A stretch of 64,000 nucleotides of DNA from Aurelia coerulea. Lineage: Eukaryota > Cnidaria > Scyphozoa > Semaeostomeae > Ulmaridae. Shown here one piece after another: positions 20,156-30,290 of this stretch. Numbering within the stretch: position 1 is the first letter of the stretch; each line of letters starts with the position of its first letter. A program made the position numbers and the translations under genes. The notes beneath the pieces are model-generated. The model searched no databases and had not been told where the DNA came from. It saw nothing but the letters and a program-made list of their open reading frames with translations. The stretch is from assembly GCA_039566865.1 (NCBI GenBank), contig CM076962.1:6876743-6940742 (forward strand), written 5' to 3'.

Positions 20156-20696
20156 CCGTGGTCCCAAAAATATACTCCCGTTTGAGATATCACAGAAATT
20201 AATTATCAAACCTTTGATATAATTTTCTTTTTCACTTGTTTTGTCAAGGATCCAAAAATAATTCTAGATTATAAAATGTTTGCTTTTTCATACAACAAAG
20301 TAGAACAATTACAGTTTGAAAACCCTTATTTTGAGCTGTAGTTTTAAGCAAAATACTCAATCGTGCCTAAGAGTCAAAATTTACAGATTTCATATGATCA
20401 TTTAAATCTCCAATGATAGTGCGCATTTCTTTCTGTGATTCATGACCAAATTAAAAGCTGTACATGCACAAAACAATGGATCTGGCAATCATCAGTGATT
20501 TTTTTGCAGTATGGTTCAAAACCAGGTAACCACAAAAGAGCTAAATTTGCTAATTTTTAAAGCAATTAAAAAATCTGCTATATTTTGGAAAATAATTTGA
20601 TCTTTGATCTACTTGACAAAAAAGAAAATTGAAGATCGGTTATGTTATCAAATGTTGGTGATTTTTCAAACGGGATTACTTTTTTGGGACACCGGG
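20156..20696. mobile_element. Tc1/mariner-type MITE, ACCGGGTGTCCC family
   Basis: TA-flanked (20154-20155, 20697-20698). Ends CCGTGGTCCCAAAAATATAC and GTATTACTTTTTTGGGACAC-type complement are imperfect inverted repeats including CTCCCGTTTGA.ATATCAC. The whole element aligns, in reverse orientation, to the MITE at 25733-26215 (shared AAGCAAAATACTCAATC, GATCTGGCAATCATC). No coding capacity. Confidence 0.8.
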
Positions 20697-20698
20697 TA

Positions 20699-21097
20699 GT
20701 TTTTGATATTAATTTTGTAAATCAAGTTTACTTTTACCTTATGGGAGGGTCCCTTGAAAATGCGCAGTTGCGCTGAAGGGGTACCCTCCCGGTAATTGAA
20801 TATATGAAATATGCCCGAAAACTACCGCCTCTGTACGAAACCTACTGCCAAGGTCAGCCTGAAAAACCACGTTGAGAAAAATATCCACAAATACCTGTCC
20901 ATTCATTTGGTAATGTTTGTTTTTGTTTGTGATTTATTGTTCTTATGAAGATATTTTGATCTCCTTTAGCGTCCGCTTACCAACACCGGCACCCTAGGGC
21001 TTCAATTATCTCAAAACCTTGCTGTCTCCAACGAGATTCCAGCTGTGTCTAGTACTCTAAACAGGAATTTTTCAATTTTTGTTTACTTGTTTATCAG
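20699..21097. other. sequence upstream of CYB5D1 exon, intronic
   Basis: No repeat boundaries or ORF supported. The last 30 bases are pyrimidine-rich and end TTTATCAG, a good 3' splice acceptor for the exon at 21098. Confidence 0.5.
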
Positions 21098-21174
21098 GTG
21101 ATGTCCTCTTGAAGCCCATTGTTGCTGCTGGTGGTACTGACATCTCCCACTGGTTTAACAGAAAAACTAAAGAC
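21098..21174 (+). CDS. CYB5D1: CYB5D1 homologue, internal exon (cytochrome b5 domain)
   Basis: A 77-nt exon bounded by TTTATCAG| and |GTAAGT. In phase it completes a glycine codon begun upstream and encodes 25 residues, [18 protein letters not shown] and FNRKTKD. This matches the haem-binding cytochrome b5 fold of CYB5D1: K-P-I..A-G-x-D-I-S-H-W-F follows the cytochrome b5 core, with the histidine of SHW as a candidate haem ligand. It ends in phase 0, exactly compatible with the exon at 39574. CYB5D1 proteins of other animals are about 220-230 residues and have been linked to motile cilia; that function is family knowledge. The preceding exon, which should carry the first haem-ligand region (WVS.LG.VYDLT), was not found here. 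Confidence 0.88.
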
Positions 21175-21755
21175 GTAAGTGTACCTTCCTTCAGTTAACC
21201 CCTTGCCTCAATTCAATACCTCCACTCAGGTAAATGCTGTCTCTTTGAATTGAAATGGTAATAAAGGCTATTTCAAATGCCATAACCTACAGAGCAGCGT
21301 TTATTGAAAGCAGCATATATAGTACACAACCTAAGATATCCCTGAATAGTAAAATTTAGTTTCTTGTTTGCAAATGCGAAAAAGGATTTAGTTCATTTCT
21401 CCCTTCACTTTGCATCATTTAATCAGGTTTGGCAGATTTTCCATGGCAATTTCATACTCCAATACAATATTTCCTTCTGAATTCCATATTTTTTAGTAAC
21501 GAATCAAGATAATCTTTCTCTGTAAACTACGCTGTCGATAGTGATATTGCGGGTGAGTCAGTAAAAACAATCTGCGTTTGAAAGGATTCTGTGCCATGGG
21601 ATAGTCATTGTTTGTCGCTCCTTATGTTATTGTTTTAATAGTAGGATATAGTATTTTGTATGTAGTGTAACTAGTAATTCATTTTGTAAGTTGTTAATGG
21701 AATGTAAAAAGAAAGGATACCGCTCTCTAAACACATCAGCAATGATATTTTGCAA

Positions 21756-22160
21756 TAATAATAATAATAAATAATAAAGAATTTATTTAAAGTTGGATAC
21801 ACAGTATAGTTTACTCTAAGAATAGGGTAACTAATTCAAACCAACTATTTACAAAATACAATATTTACAATTTCAGCTACTTACAGATATTACAATTACA
21901 ACTGTCTCCATTCCATTTTTTTACTTGAATTTTGAACGAAGTATAGATTGGCTTGACCTTATCTCATCAGGTAAAGCGTTCCAAAGCGTTCCAAGTAAAT
22001 TTTACATCGCATGACATTTTATAAGCTTGGATTGAATTGTTAGTGTATCTCTACTTATTTACTTGTTCATTGAATGTCTTTATTTAGGTCTAAAAGGACA
22101 CATGTTGATAGCAGTTTTTTATTAAGCTGAAATGTACATATCCTTTTAAAATATTCATAA
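21756..22160 (-). pseudogene. LINE B copy, C-terminus and 3' UTR
   Basis: Minus strand: WNALPDEIRSSQSI and a KNGME end near 21910-21990 is the C-terminal WNxLPxEI motif of the LINE. The 3' UTR follows and the element ends in a short (TTATTA)n tail at 21756-21778. The coding part upstream is separated by a TACA microsatellite. Confidence 0.75.
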
Positions 22161-22336
22161 TACATACATACATACATACATACATACATACATACATACA
22201 TACATACATACATACATACATACATACATACATACATACATACATACATACATACATACATACATACATACATACATACATACATACATACATACATACA
22301 TACATACATACATACATACATACATACATACATACA
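22161..22336. repeat. (TACA)n microsatellite
   Basis: About 43 uninterrupted copies of the tetranucleotide. It lies inside the C-terminal region of a minus-strand LINE; the Met-Tyr-Val-Cys translation over it is an artefact of the repeat. Confidence 0.98.
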
Positions 22337-23125
22337 AAGAATACTGCCTCTGAAGACAATTGAATTTAAGCCGTTTAAAACAGCTCTAGCTTTTGGTAGC
22401 TGAAATATAGCTTTTGCTCTAAGGTCGTAAGTCACTTCCTTTCTTATGAACAGATCGCACATGAATGTTGGATTTTGGCAATTTAAAGACTTATAGACGT
22501 CAGTCATTAGCTTATGGGGGTTTTTACATGGACTGTCTGCTCATTGTTCCTTTGTAGAAGCTCTTCGAATGAGGCTTCGTAATCGTTGAAAAGTATACGT
22601 AGAGCATGTTTTTGGATTTTGTTTATCTCTCTGTTGGCGGTTTTTCCACAAAACATCCAAATTAACGGACAATAGCTTAGGTTTGACAGTTTAAAAGCAT
22701 TGTATAGCAGCCTTGCTTTCTCGAAGTCAAGTAGTCTTGCCACTCTAGAGAATGCAGTTACTTTTCTACTTGTTTTGATACACAAGGACTTGACATGATC
22801 TGTAAACTTCAGTTCAGAGTCAATGGTAATTCCAAGAAGTTTCACATCATCTTTTGGGACTAAAACCAGATCATCAACTTCAATACAGATGTTTGCACTT
22901 TTTGGTAGCCCAATGAACGTCACTTGAAATTTTCCAGGATTTGCCACCATGCGGACCATTTAAGAACCATTTAAGAACATTTTCAATATCAACTTCTAAA
23001 AATGTATTGTCATCAGCAAAATTGCATATTTCTGATTTCTCAATGCAAAATATAAGATCATTATATATATATTAAACAATAGCGGCCCAAGAATTGAACC
23101 CTGCAATATCTTGTTGAATAGGCAA
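22337..23125 (-). pseudogene. LINE B copy, reverse transcriptase C-terminal half
   Basis: The minus-strand order is LQGSILGPLLFNIYINDL (the QGS motif) at about 23110, then ICNFADDNTFL (catalytic motif), VANPGKFQVTFIGL, VKLLGITIDSELKF, SYCPLIWMFCGKT and ALRILFNDYEASFEELL. After a frameshift at 22507 come MTDVYKSLNCQNPTFMCDLF and TYDLRAKAIFQLP, ending at the microsatellite. The 5' end is truncated at the QGS motif. It is a close relative of the plus-strand LINE at 51758-52776, which is also truncated at the LFN motif. Confidence 0.88.
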
Positions 23126-23414
23126 TATGTTCAATTATCTTTAGAATTTTTCCTCACTGAAATCAGTCACTCTGTTCAGATTTTACAAGGGATTTTCTAG
23201 AGAAAGTCCCTTCGAGAAAAAAATGCGCAACGAGCAACTTTCCCACATATTTTCACCCGACAACAATGACTTGAAATGCTTTAGCACGTGCTATTCTCTT
23301 GGGAGGATGAAAATGTCTTCCCACCTGGCATGAATAACTCATTCGGGCGGATTCCATTCTCCCAAGAGGACAGAATACATGAACACATGTAAGTTTTTTT
23401 TTATTGCTAGGAAG
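23126..23414. other. no feature seen
   Basis: Unique-looking intronic sequence between LINE B and the hAT-type element. A direct short repeat CTCTTGGGAG..CTCCCAAGAG (about 23295-23360) is a weak inverted pair. Confidence 0.4.
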
Positions 23415-23788
23415 CAGTGGCGGAGCAACAACAGGTATGTATGGGGCGGGGGGGGGGGGGGATTAATACACCCTCCTTTTTTTGAAAATGTGGTAATTCG
23501 TTCAAAATTTCATAAAAGCTATAAGGCAGGGGTAGGTCTGTGTTCAGTCTTTAAACTCGCTTTCTTGGTCACCTAATGCTAAATATGATCTCATAGTTCT
23601 GAAATCTTTTTGTATCTTTGTCATTTTACCAACTCTTTTTCATCTTTTTAGCCTTTCTTTTCTGTTAAGATTTGTAGCTCATTGTCATCTTGATCACTTA
23701 GCTAGATATTAGGAGAGGCTTAACGTTACAGGCGGACTTCTTTCAGATTACATATTTTGGCAACATTGGGCTCATGTCATCTTGATCA

Positions 23789-24055
23789 CTTAAGCCCTGT
23801 TCACACGACACAAACTAACTCGGGGCAAACCTGGATTAAACTAACATAGGTTAGATTTTTGTGGTGTGAACATGGCTAACCTGGGGTCGCCCCGGGTTAA
23901 ACTAACCCACCTCAGGAGGTGGGTTCGCCCTGGGTCAAACCTGGGTTAGTTGTGGAAAATGTCGTGTGAGCACAAACCTGGGGGGAACTTAGGTTAGTTT
24001 CGATCTAACGCATAACGCATGCGCATTATTGTAGCCCGCCTGTTTTCAAAAATCA
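23789..24055. repeat. AACCTGGGTTAG inverted-repeat region
   Basis: CCCTGTTCACACGACA at 23796 is echoed by TGTCGTGTGAGCACA at 23957 in inverse orientation, and variants of AACCTGGGTTAGTTT / AAACTAACCCAGG recur at least seven times in both directions. It could be a short MITE of the GTTCACAC type; edges not resolved. Confidence 0.45.
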
Positions 24056-24192
24056 TGAAAATTGCCGCCATTTTGAAAAAAGCAAGATATCAAAAGATTT
24101 CCACGGCAGATTTACAGCGAAGTACTAAAATTTCCTTTCAAGACATTCAATTCAAAGAAAAATGGAATAGAATTTTACACCCTCCTTTTTAA

Positions 24193-24648
24193 AGGACAAG
24201 TCCGGGGTTGGTATGATTGATGATAAAATACAAGATAATACTGCTATGAATGAGGTATGATACTTTTTTCCACTTTTTTTTGCCTATTGAAATTACGTAC
24301 TCAAATAAGTAATTTGAGCGAAATGACTTAATATCACGCAAACAAAAACGAGGCTGTGTGGTTGTTTTTCACCTCTTTACTGTTGCAAGCCTCTTGATCG
24401 TGTTCTTGTGCCATTTTCAATGCATGAGTACACGATAAAGAGGCTAGAAGCGATAAAGAAGCGAAATGACAATCGCACAGCCTCGTTTTCGTTTGCAAGA
24501 TATGACATCACTTCGCTCAAATAGCTTATTTGACTACGTAATTTCACAAGGGGAAGGCGAAAAATAGTGGAAAAAAAGTATCATACATCATTCATAGCAG
24601 TATTATCTTGTATTTTATCATCAATCATACCAACCCCGGACATGTCCT
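24193..24648. mobile_element. TTAA-flanked near-palindromic MITE
   Basis: Arms of about 225 bases face each other across a few bases at about 24420. The ends AGGACAAGTCCGGGGTTGG and CCAACCCCGGACATGTCCT are flanked by TTAA (24189-24192, 24649-24652). Nearly the whole element folds as a hairpin. TTAA targeting suggests a piggyBac- or Kolobok-type source; no transposase is present. Confidence 0.85.
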
Positions 24649-24713
24649 TTAAAGATTTGAAAGATTTGAGCCCTATGCTTATTTTGGCACTTGTGTTCAA
24701 GATCTAATATATA

Positions 24714-24859
24714 CTGGTTGAGCCAGAAAAAAGTTCCCACTTTCAAAAATTTGTAGCACCACAAGTACTGCATGGATTTTGAATGATTCAAATTCTAGTT
24801 AAAAGCCAAAAGATCAAAGTATTTTCATGATCTTTCTTGTCTTCTTTTAAGCACTGCAA

Positions 24860-24893
<34 letters not shown>

Positions 24894-25378
24894 AAATTCA
24901 ACCTTACAAACATTTCATGTCGTCAAAATGACTGAAAAAGGGCCTAAAGCACTTGATCAAATCGTTATCAAATCTCCTCACACAGAACAATACACAGGGG
25001 CGTTTCACCTCTCTCAAGAGTAATGAGACATAGATTCTCAAACAGATACTAAAGATTTTCAATCCCATGGCAATAGATCTGCAGATGATATCTCTCACCC
25101 ATGAGATATTGTTTTTTTCTCTGTTGTTCTGAGTGAGGAGTCTTTTATGATTTGATCTTGTATTTTAGGCCTTTTCAGCCATTTTTCAGTCTTAAAAACC
25201 ACAAAGTTTTTATAAATTTGAAGTTACCAATTTTTCCAATGCTTGTAACAAGGCGAGAAAAATCAGAAACATTTTTTGATCTTTTGGCTGTGAAGCAAAT
25301 ATTGATTCATTTCAATCCATCTAGTACTCTTGATGCTATAAATTTTCAAAAGTGGGAACTTTTTTCTGGCTCCCCCGG
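24714..25378. mobile_element. TA-flanked MITE, GAGCCAGAAAAAAGTTCCCAC ends
   Basis: Left CTGGTTGAGCCAGAAAAAAG and right CTTTTTTCTGGCTCCCCCGG are inverted repeats that continue for about 80 bases (TTCCCACTTT, GTACTxxATGGATT). TA flanks (24712-24713, 25379-25380). It contains a (TA)n run at 24861-24885. Terminal CCGG-like bases recall the ACCGGGTG family but the subterminal sequence differs. Confidence 0.8.
24861..24885. repeat. (TA)n microsatellite
   Basis: About 13 TA units within the MITE at 24714-25378. Confidence 0.95.
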
Positions 25379-25732
25379 TATATTAGTATATCATCATTAG
25401 AAATATATATTTCCAATACATTCTTATATGACTTATTTTAAGTGTTACTATTTGTAATACTCTATTTGTAATACTGATGAGGCTGCCGATGGGCAGCGAA
25501 ATATTTGAGGTAACAATGTTAGTTTTTAAAGTTAGATAATTGCGCGTGTCTTAAAAACAATGGTCACCAAAACAAAATTACCGAATTACAACTTGTCGTT
25601 CAAGACACGGGATCAACTGAAAGATTTAGGAAACAAAATCTCACAACGCAACAAAAAAACGCTGCAGTGAAATTTCTCACATGCACATCAGTGATTTCAT
25701 CTGTCGTTTTCTATCTAGAAAGGGCGTATTTA
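25379..25732 (+). mobile_element. Penelope-like element 3' fragment
   Basis: 25463-25600 reads CTGATGAGGCTGCCGATGGG and on to TTTAAAGTTAGATAATTGCG and CAAAACAAAATTACC. This is nearly identical to the reverse complement of 55260-55385, the 3' end of the Penelope-like element further right. Only the 3' terminus is present here, on the plus strand; the RT is absent. Exact ends are unclear. Confidence 0.75.
25460..25520 (+). ncRNA. hammerhead ribozyme core (Penelope 3' end)
   Basis: CTGATGA (25474-25480) is followed by a stem II hairpin, GCTGCC / GGCAGC with a four-base loop (25482-25497), and GAAA (25498-25501). This is the invariant hammerhead core arrangement. Stem III would be very short (UA/UA around UUUGAGG), as reported for ribozymes of Penelope-like elements. 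Stem I pairing was not verified by eye. Self-cleaving activity is inferred. Confidence 0.75.
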
Positions 25733-26215
25733 CTGGGTGACCCAGGAAAACTCCCGTTTGAAAAATCACCAAAATTTGATTACACAGCCGATCTTCAATT
25801 TTCTTTTTTTGTCAAGTAGATAATTGGACCAAATTATTATCCAATGTATAGTTATTCTTGTAATTGGTTTCAAAATTAGCGAATTTAGCTCTTTTTAGGG
25901 CTACCTGGTTTTGAATCATACTGCAAGAAAGCATTGATGATTGCCAGATCAATTTCTTTGTGCATGTAAAACTTCTAGTTTGGTCATGAATTACTTGAAA
26001 ATTATGACTCTTACTCAAGATTGAGTATTTTGCTTCAAAATTATAGCTCAAAGTGAGGTTTTTCAACGTATAATTTCTCTACCTTGCTGTATCAAAAGCA
26101 ATCATTTTATCATCTATGAATATTTTTGGGTCTTTGATAAATCAACTAAAAAAATGATATTCAATGTTTGGTGATTTTTCAAACAGGAGTACGTACTTTT
26201 TTATGGGACACCCGG
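25733..26215. mobile_element. Tc1/mariner-type MITE, ACCGGGTGTCCC family
   Basis: TA flanks (25731-25732, 26216-26217). Left CTGGGTGACCCAGGAAAACT and right complement ending ATGGGACACCCGG are imperfect inverted repeats, sharing CTCCCGTTTGAAAAATCACC. Homologous in opposite orientation to 20156-20696. Confidence 0.82.
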
Positions 26216-26346
26216 TATATTTTCAAAAATTTCCTAGATCTAAAGGGCGTGGTCTCAAAAACCTTTCCGGAGGCTCTGCCCTTGGACCCCCATCATTAAT
26301 TACCCCCCCCCTCTGCCCCAGTTCACGGTGGCTAGCGCCGCCACTG

Positions 26347-26999
26347 CTAGGAACGAAAATAAAGGTCGTTTTTGCTCGCCGTTTTCACATATCTTGCAGG
26401 TATTTAAAAGGGTATTTTCTGCAAAACATCTCCCATATCAATGGGAAGGAATGACCCATTGAAGCCAGGTACATTACTGAATGTGATTGAACATATTGGC
26501 AATGAAACAAGACAGTCTGCATTGTTATTGCTTTGATATTCAGGGAGCAGTATTTTTCAAACGGGGATCGTTTTTATTGACTCACCCGGTAGAGAAATTT
26601 TATCTCAAGTTTTGCAAAATGTCATTGGGCGTGAAGTGCAACTGTTAATTTTCGGCGGTGCTTATGTGAAATAACAGTGACAACAATGAATATGCTGACT
26701 CACATTGTAACTTACTTGCGCCGATTGGCAACAATGGGTGAAAGTAGCTTAGCAGAGAAAGCTTGAAAAATTGGATTGCAGAGGAACGATAGAGTTCATT
26801 TTGAAAACCGTTGATTTAGGCTTCCTATTTAATGATCAACTGAAGTTAAGGCCATCTCAGGGGAAAAATTATACGAAATCTAAAGTGAAAGCTCTCTTCG
26901 CAACAAAATGGAGCGAGTGTACACGCCAAGCATTGGTAGATTGCTTTATCTACTTAGGTTCTATAGAAAACTTAGGTTCTATAGATTAGTTAAAAGTAT
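26347..26999. other. no gene; one orphan MITE end
   Basis: TTTTTCAAACGGGGATCGTT followed by ACTCACCCGGTA (to about 26592) is a single terminus of the ACCGGGTG MITE family without a visible partner. An open frame at 26771-26989 has no recognisable motif; it may be the decayed N-terminal part of the RQG-type LINE that follows. Confidence 0.45.
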
Positions 27000-28200
27000 A
27001 TTTGAATAGCGAAATAACTTGTTCCTCTGTTCACCATTCCTTGTTGATGAAAAAGTTGATAGCCAAGAGAATTATTGGTAAATTTCACAAAATAGACTCT
27101 ACATTGTATGCTAAAGTCAAATCTTATGCACGTGCCAACGATGGCCTTACAAACGTTTTCAGTTGCTCTCGGGGGGTCAGACAGGGTTGTCTCCAGAGTC
27201 CAATGCTTTTTGCATTATTTTCAAATGACTTAAATACAGCCATTAGTTCCAAGGCAAAATGAATTAGTTTTGGTGCTCATGTAGTACACACTTTGTTATA
27301 TGCAGATGATTTAGTGCTTGTAGCAGAAACTCCAGAAGACCTCCAAACACAGCTTGACGTACTGAAACATTTTACAGAAAATATCATGATGAAGGTCAAT
27401 GTAGGCAAAACCAAATTTATCGTCCTTAGGAAAAATAAGAGAAAATCTAGTCACCAGAAACATTGTTTTTAGGTGAACAGGAATTACAAGAGTGTGACTC
27501 ATACAAATATCTGGGCGTCACAATTAAATCTAACGGCTCTTTCTATTTAACACATCGAATATATAAAGTTAAAGGCTGACAAGGCGTACTATTCTCTTAT
27601 CTCAAAATGCAAAGATTTCAATGGATTGCAACCCAGATTGTTCCTTTACCTGTTTGGTCAAACAATCGTCCCCATTTTTGAATTATGCTTCTGAAATTTG
27701 GGGCTTTGACGAATATGCCACATTAGAACGACTTCACCTTTCTGCATGCAAATACATCCTGGGTGTAAAATCAACAACTTGCACGGACACAGTTTATGCT
27801 GAATTAGGAAGAATTTCGCTTCAGTCGAATAGACACGTATGCATGCTAAAATTATTTGCAAACTGCAATTACTAAATGGCTCTGAGTCACATCGACTTGC
27901 CTGTATATCCTTTCGCTTCCTTTGTGAAGCTGCAGACCAAGGTTTTGTTAACTGGGTTTCAAGGGTTCGTGAATTGCAAGCTAGATATGATATTCTACCA
28001 AATGATAAAATCTCTACTATCAAGTCAAAGGTTAGACGCTTCTTTGGAAATCACACCTTGTCGATTTCAATGAACATCTAGTGCAAGAGAAAAAGCTGTG
28101 TACTTATGCTCAGATAAAATCAATTTTCAAATTCGAAACATATTTGGATGCAATAAATGATTTTAAAAAGAGGCAATGTTTCTCAAAGTGAAGAATTAGT
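27000..28200 (+). pseudogene. RQG-type LINE reverse transcriptase, decayed
   Basis: A 5'-truncated RT. It starts with IDSTLYAKVKSYARANDGLT, then RGVRQGCLQSPMLFALFSND (the RQG motif of L1/RTE-like LINEs, in contrast to GVPQGS of the other LINEs here). The catalytic YADDLVLVAETPEDLQTQLD is encoded at about 27299, with MKVNVGKTKFIVL after it. Further fragments are YASEIWGFDEY, CKYILGVKSTTCTDTVYAEL and SESHRLACISFRFLCEA. Frames change at about 27260, 27470, 27620 and 27870 and stops are present. It lies in the same transcriptional direction as the host gene. Confidence 0.85.
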
Positions 28201-28560
28201 GCACACAACCTTCAAAGTGAAGTTGGACGTTTTGGAAAAAATATAGTACCTTGATTTGATAGGCACTGTAACTACTGTCTTCCTTTTGGAATAAAAATTC
28301 TTGGTGATGAAGCTCACTTTGTCATGATGATGTGCCCACAGTTTCAAGAGGACAGGAAATGCCTCCAATCCAAAATTGCAGGCGTGTACCCAAATTTCAC
28401 CCAACTCAGTGCGTGGAATAACTTTATCTGGTTGCTGAGTCAAGAGGACAAGCACTGTTTGAATTTGTTAACAGCTTTCTTATTAAAATGTTCGAAAGTG
28501 AAATCTGAATCCTGCTTGCAATAAACTTGCACCATTTAATGTCTACTATCATAATTAACA
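28201..28560 (+). pseudogene. RQG-type LINE C-terminal Cys-His tail
   Basis: Encodes CNYC followed by GDEAHFVMMMCPQF and LLTAFLLKCSK, the CxxC...GDExHF..xCP motif that ends many LINE ORF2 proteins. A stop at 28522 is followed by AT-rich 3' UTR. Confidence 0.75.
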
Positions 28561-28735
28561 GCGTGTAAATTAGATTGTATTTACTATGTTGTTTTTATAG
28601 GAGTAGAACAATTGACATTGGTTTCTTTGTTTTGTAGTTAATTTGATATTGTAATAACTTAGTTAAATCTTGGCCTAGACAGCTTTTTCAAATTATTTTA
28701 AAAAGTAACCAGAAGTAAATTTGATACGCCTGCTA
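28561..28735. other. LINE 3' UTR / spacer
   Basis: AT-rich sequence between the RQG-type LINE and the next LINE fragment, with no further signal. Confidence 0.4.
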
Positions 28736-29945
28736 TGGCACTAATACACTATCTAATACAACTATTTCCGTATACACTATCACCGCTGGGAACTGGTTTC
28801 AGTCCTATTTAGATCATAGGAAGCAATCTTGTTCTGTAAACGGACAGAGATAAATAAAAATAAGGTAACGTGTGGCATACCTCAAGGTTCCTGATAAAGA
28901 CCTCTCCTTTTTATCATATTATATATCTGAATGATTTTGAGAAGGGTTTGAAATTTTCGCAAGCAAGTATCTATGCCAATGATACCAATTAAATGTAACG
29001 ATCGCATTGGATGATGTTGAGAAACTGGTCTTCGATGCGCAACAGGAATGGCTGAACCTCTCTGAGTGGAAGAGAATAAAAAAATTAGGTCCTAACCCTA
29101 CAAAGACAGAATACATAATAATAGGGCATTCGCGTAACGTAAATGCGTTGAATATTTCGAATGCACTCACGTTAAATGGCTCAGTTACCAAGCGTGTTAC
29201 GAAGACGAAATCCCTAGGTGTAACTGTCGACGAGAACCTAAAGTGGGACGAGCAATACAAAACTGTGACGGGTAAAGTCTGTGGATGACTTGCGTCACTA
29301 AAGAAATTGAAAAACATAATTCCCCAAACAAAACTGTGTAATGTCTATTACGCTATTGTCGAGAGCCATCTACATTGTGCCAATGAAATATGGGACAGCC
29401 TTCCAAAAACAAAACTTGATACCCCCCAACGTCTGCAGGACATGGCCCGGTCAATAATCGAAAGCGCCAGATTCAATGATAACTGGTCATGTGACTGGCT
29501 GAGAATTGAAAATATTATCCGATTTGATAGGTCGGTCATGACATAAAATTATGAACACATGAAGCCCTGAAAGCCTCTTGGATGAATTTTAGCAAAGATC
29601 CTCGCAGTCAAACTATGTAACAAGGTACTGTAGAGATCTTCAAATTCCTAGACTAAAAAAAGAGCATGCGAAAAAGAGTTATCACTATTCTGCTATGAAA
29701 GTTTGGAGCGATATTCCAGTTGATATTAAAAAACTCCCGACTATTATTCGCTTTAAAAAAGAACTAAAGGAGTATTTGAAGAACTGGCTGAAAATATCAG
29801 TTTAAAATACGACCCCCTGGAGGAACAGCATCTTGGGTTATTTTTTTATTTTGATCTTTTTGTTATTCAACCAATGTATTTATGTTATTTAAGCTGAAGG
29901 GTAGATTCGTGTATAAATGATTATATCATACCATAATTATATCAT
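28736..29945 (+). pseudogene. LINE C fragment, RT C-terminal half
   Basis: The reading starts NWFQSYLDHRKQSCSVNGQ, then a decayed PQGS region and a decayed catalytic segment (about 28975, YLCQ-YQ), so the catalytic aspartates are not recognisable. It continues with KLGPNPTKTEYIIIGHSRN, VTKTKSLGVTVDENLKWDEQ, KLCNVYYAIVESHLHCANEI, RLQDMARSIIESARFNDNWS and CDWLRIENIIRFDRSVMT. The order and motifs match the intact LINE C at 48895-50703 (...SLQRLQNRARRLIECARHKD...CDWLDVRNLIKYDRL). The tail is TGATTATATCATACC-rich up to about 29945. Confidence 0.85.
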
Positions 29946-30290
29946 ATCAAGCTGGCCATCATCATCATCATCATCATTATTTAAAGTTGATATGTACATA
30001 GTTACTAAAAACTAATTTAAATCAACTATTTACAATATAACAAAATTATTTACAAATTAAACATTTACATCTTTTGCCATCCCATTCTTGGATCCCCCTT
30101 TTAAAACTTCTCAAGGTATCAGCTCTCTTTAATTCATCATCTAGAGTGTTCCACAGGAGACTACCTCTAAACGAAAGAGAATTTAGTCCATATCGCTGTG
30201 ACCGTGCTGATGGAAGCCTGCATAGCTCTTTGGTGCGGAGATTGTAAGGTATATCCTTTTAACAAAGAACTCCCAAATATATGAAGGATT
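29946..30290 (-). pseudogene. LINE B-type fragment, C-terminus and (ATG)n tail
   Basis: Minus strand: DIPYNLRTKELCRLPSARSQ, RYGLNSLSFRGSLLWNTLDD and ELKRADTLRSFKRGIQEWDG end in K-R-C-K-C, the same C-terminal signature as the LINEs at 8710 and 51758. The 3' UTR ends in a (CATCAT)n tail (29947-29970). Confidence 0.78.

Larger units (their letters stand above)
23415..26346. mobile_element. hAT-type non-autonomous element, 2.9 kb, with nested insertions
   Basis: Starts CAGTGGCGGAGC and ends GCGCCGCCACTG, a hAT-like terminal pair. The flanking 8-mers CTAGGAAG (23407-23414) and CTAGGAAC (26347-26354) match at seven of eight positions, consistent with an 8-bp target duplication. G-run and C-run stretches (23444-23460; 26303-26312) lie just inside the ends. 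Inside sit a TTAA-flanked palindrome, two TA-flanked MITEs and a Penelope 3' end, so little of the original body may remain. No hAT transposase is seen. Confidence 0.6.

Noticed and set aside
19947..20222. 91-codon ORF on the plus strand
   Set aside because: Spans the antisense of the SINE-like segment and the end of a MITE; no protein motif.
22067..22507. Frames of repeated Met-Tyr-Val-Cys on the minus strand
   Set aside because: They are the translation of the TACA microsatellite in three frames, not a protein.
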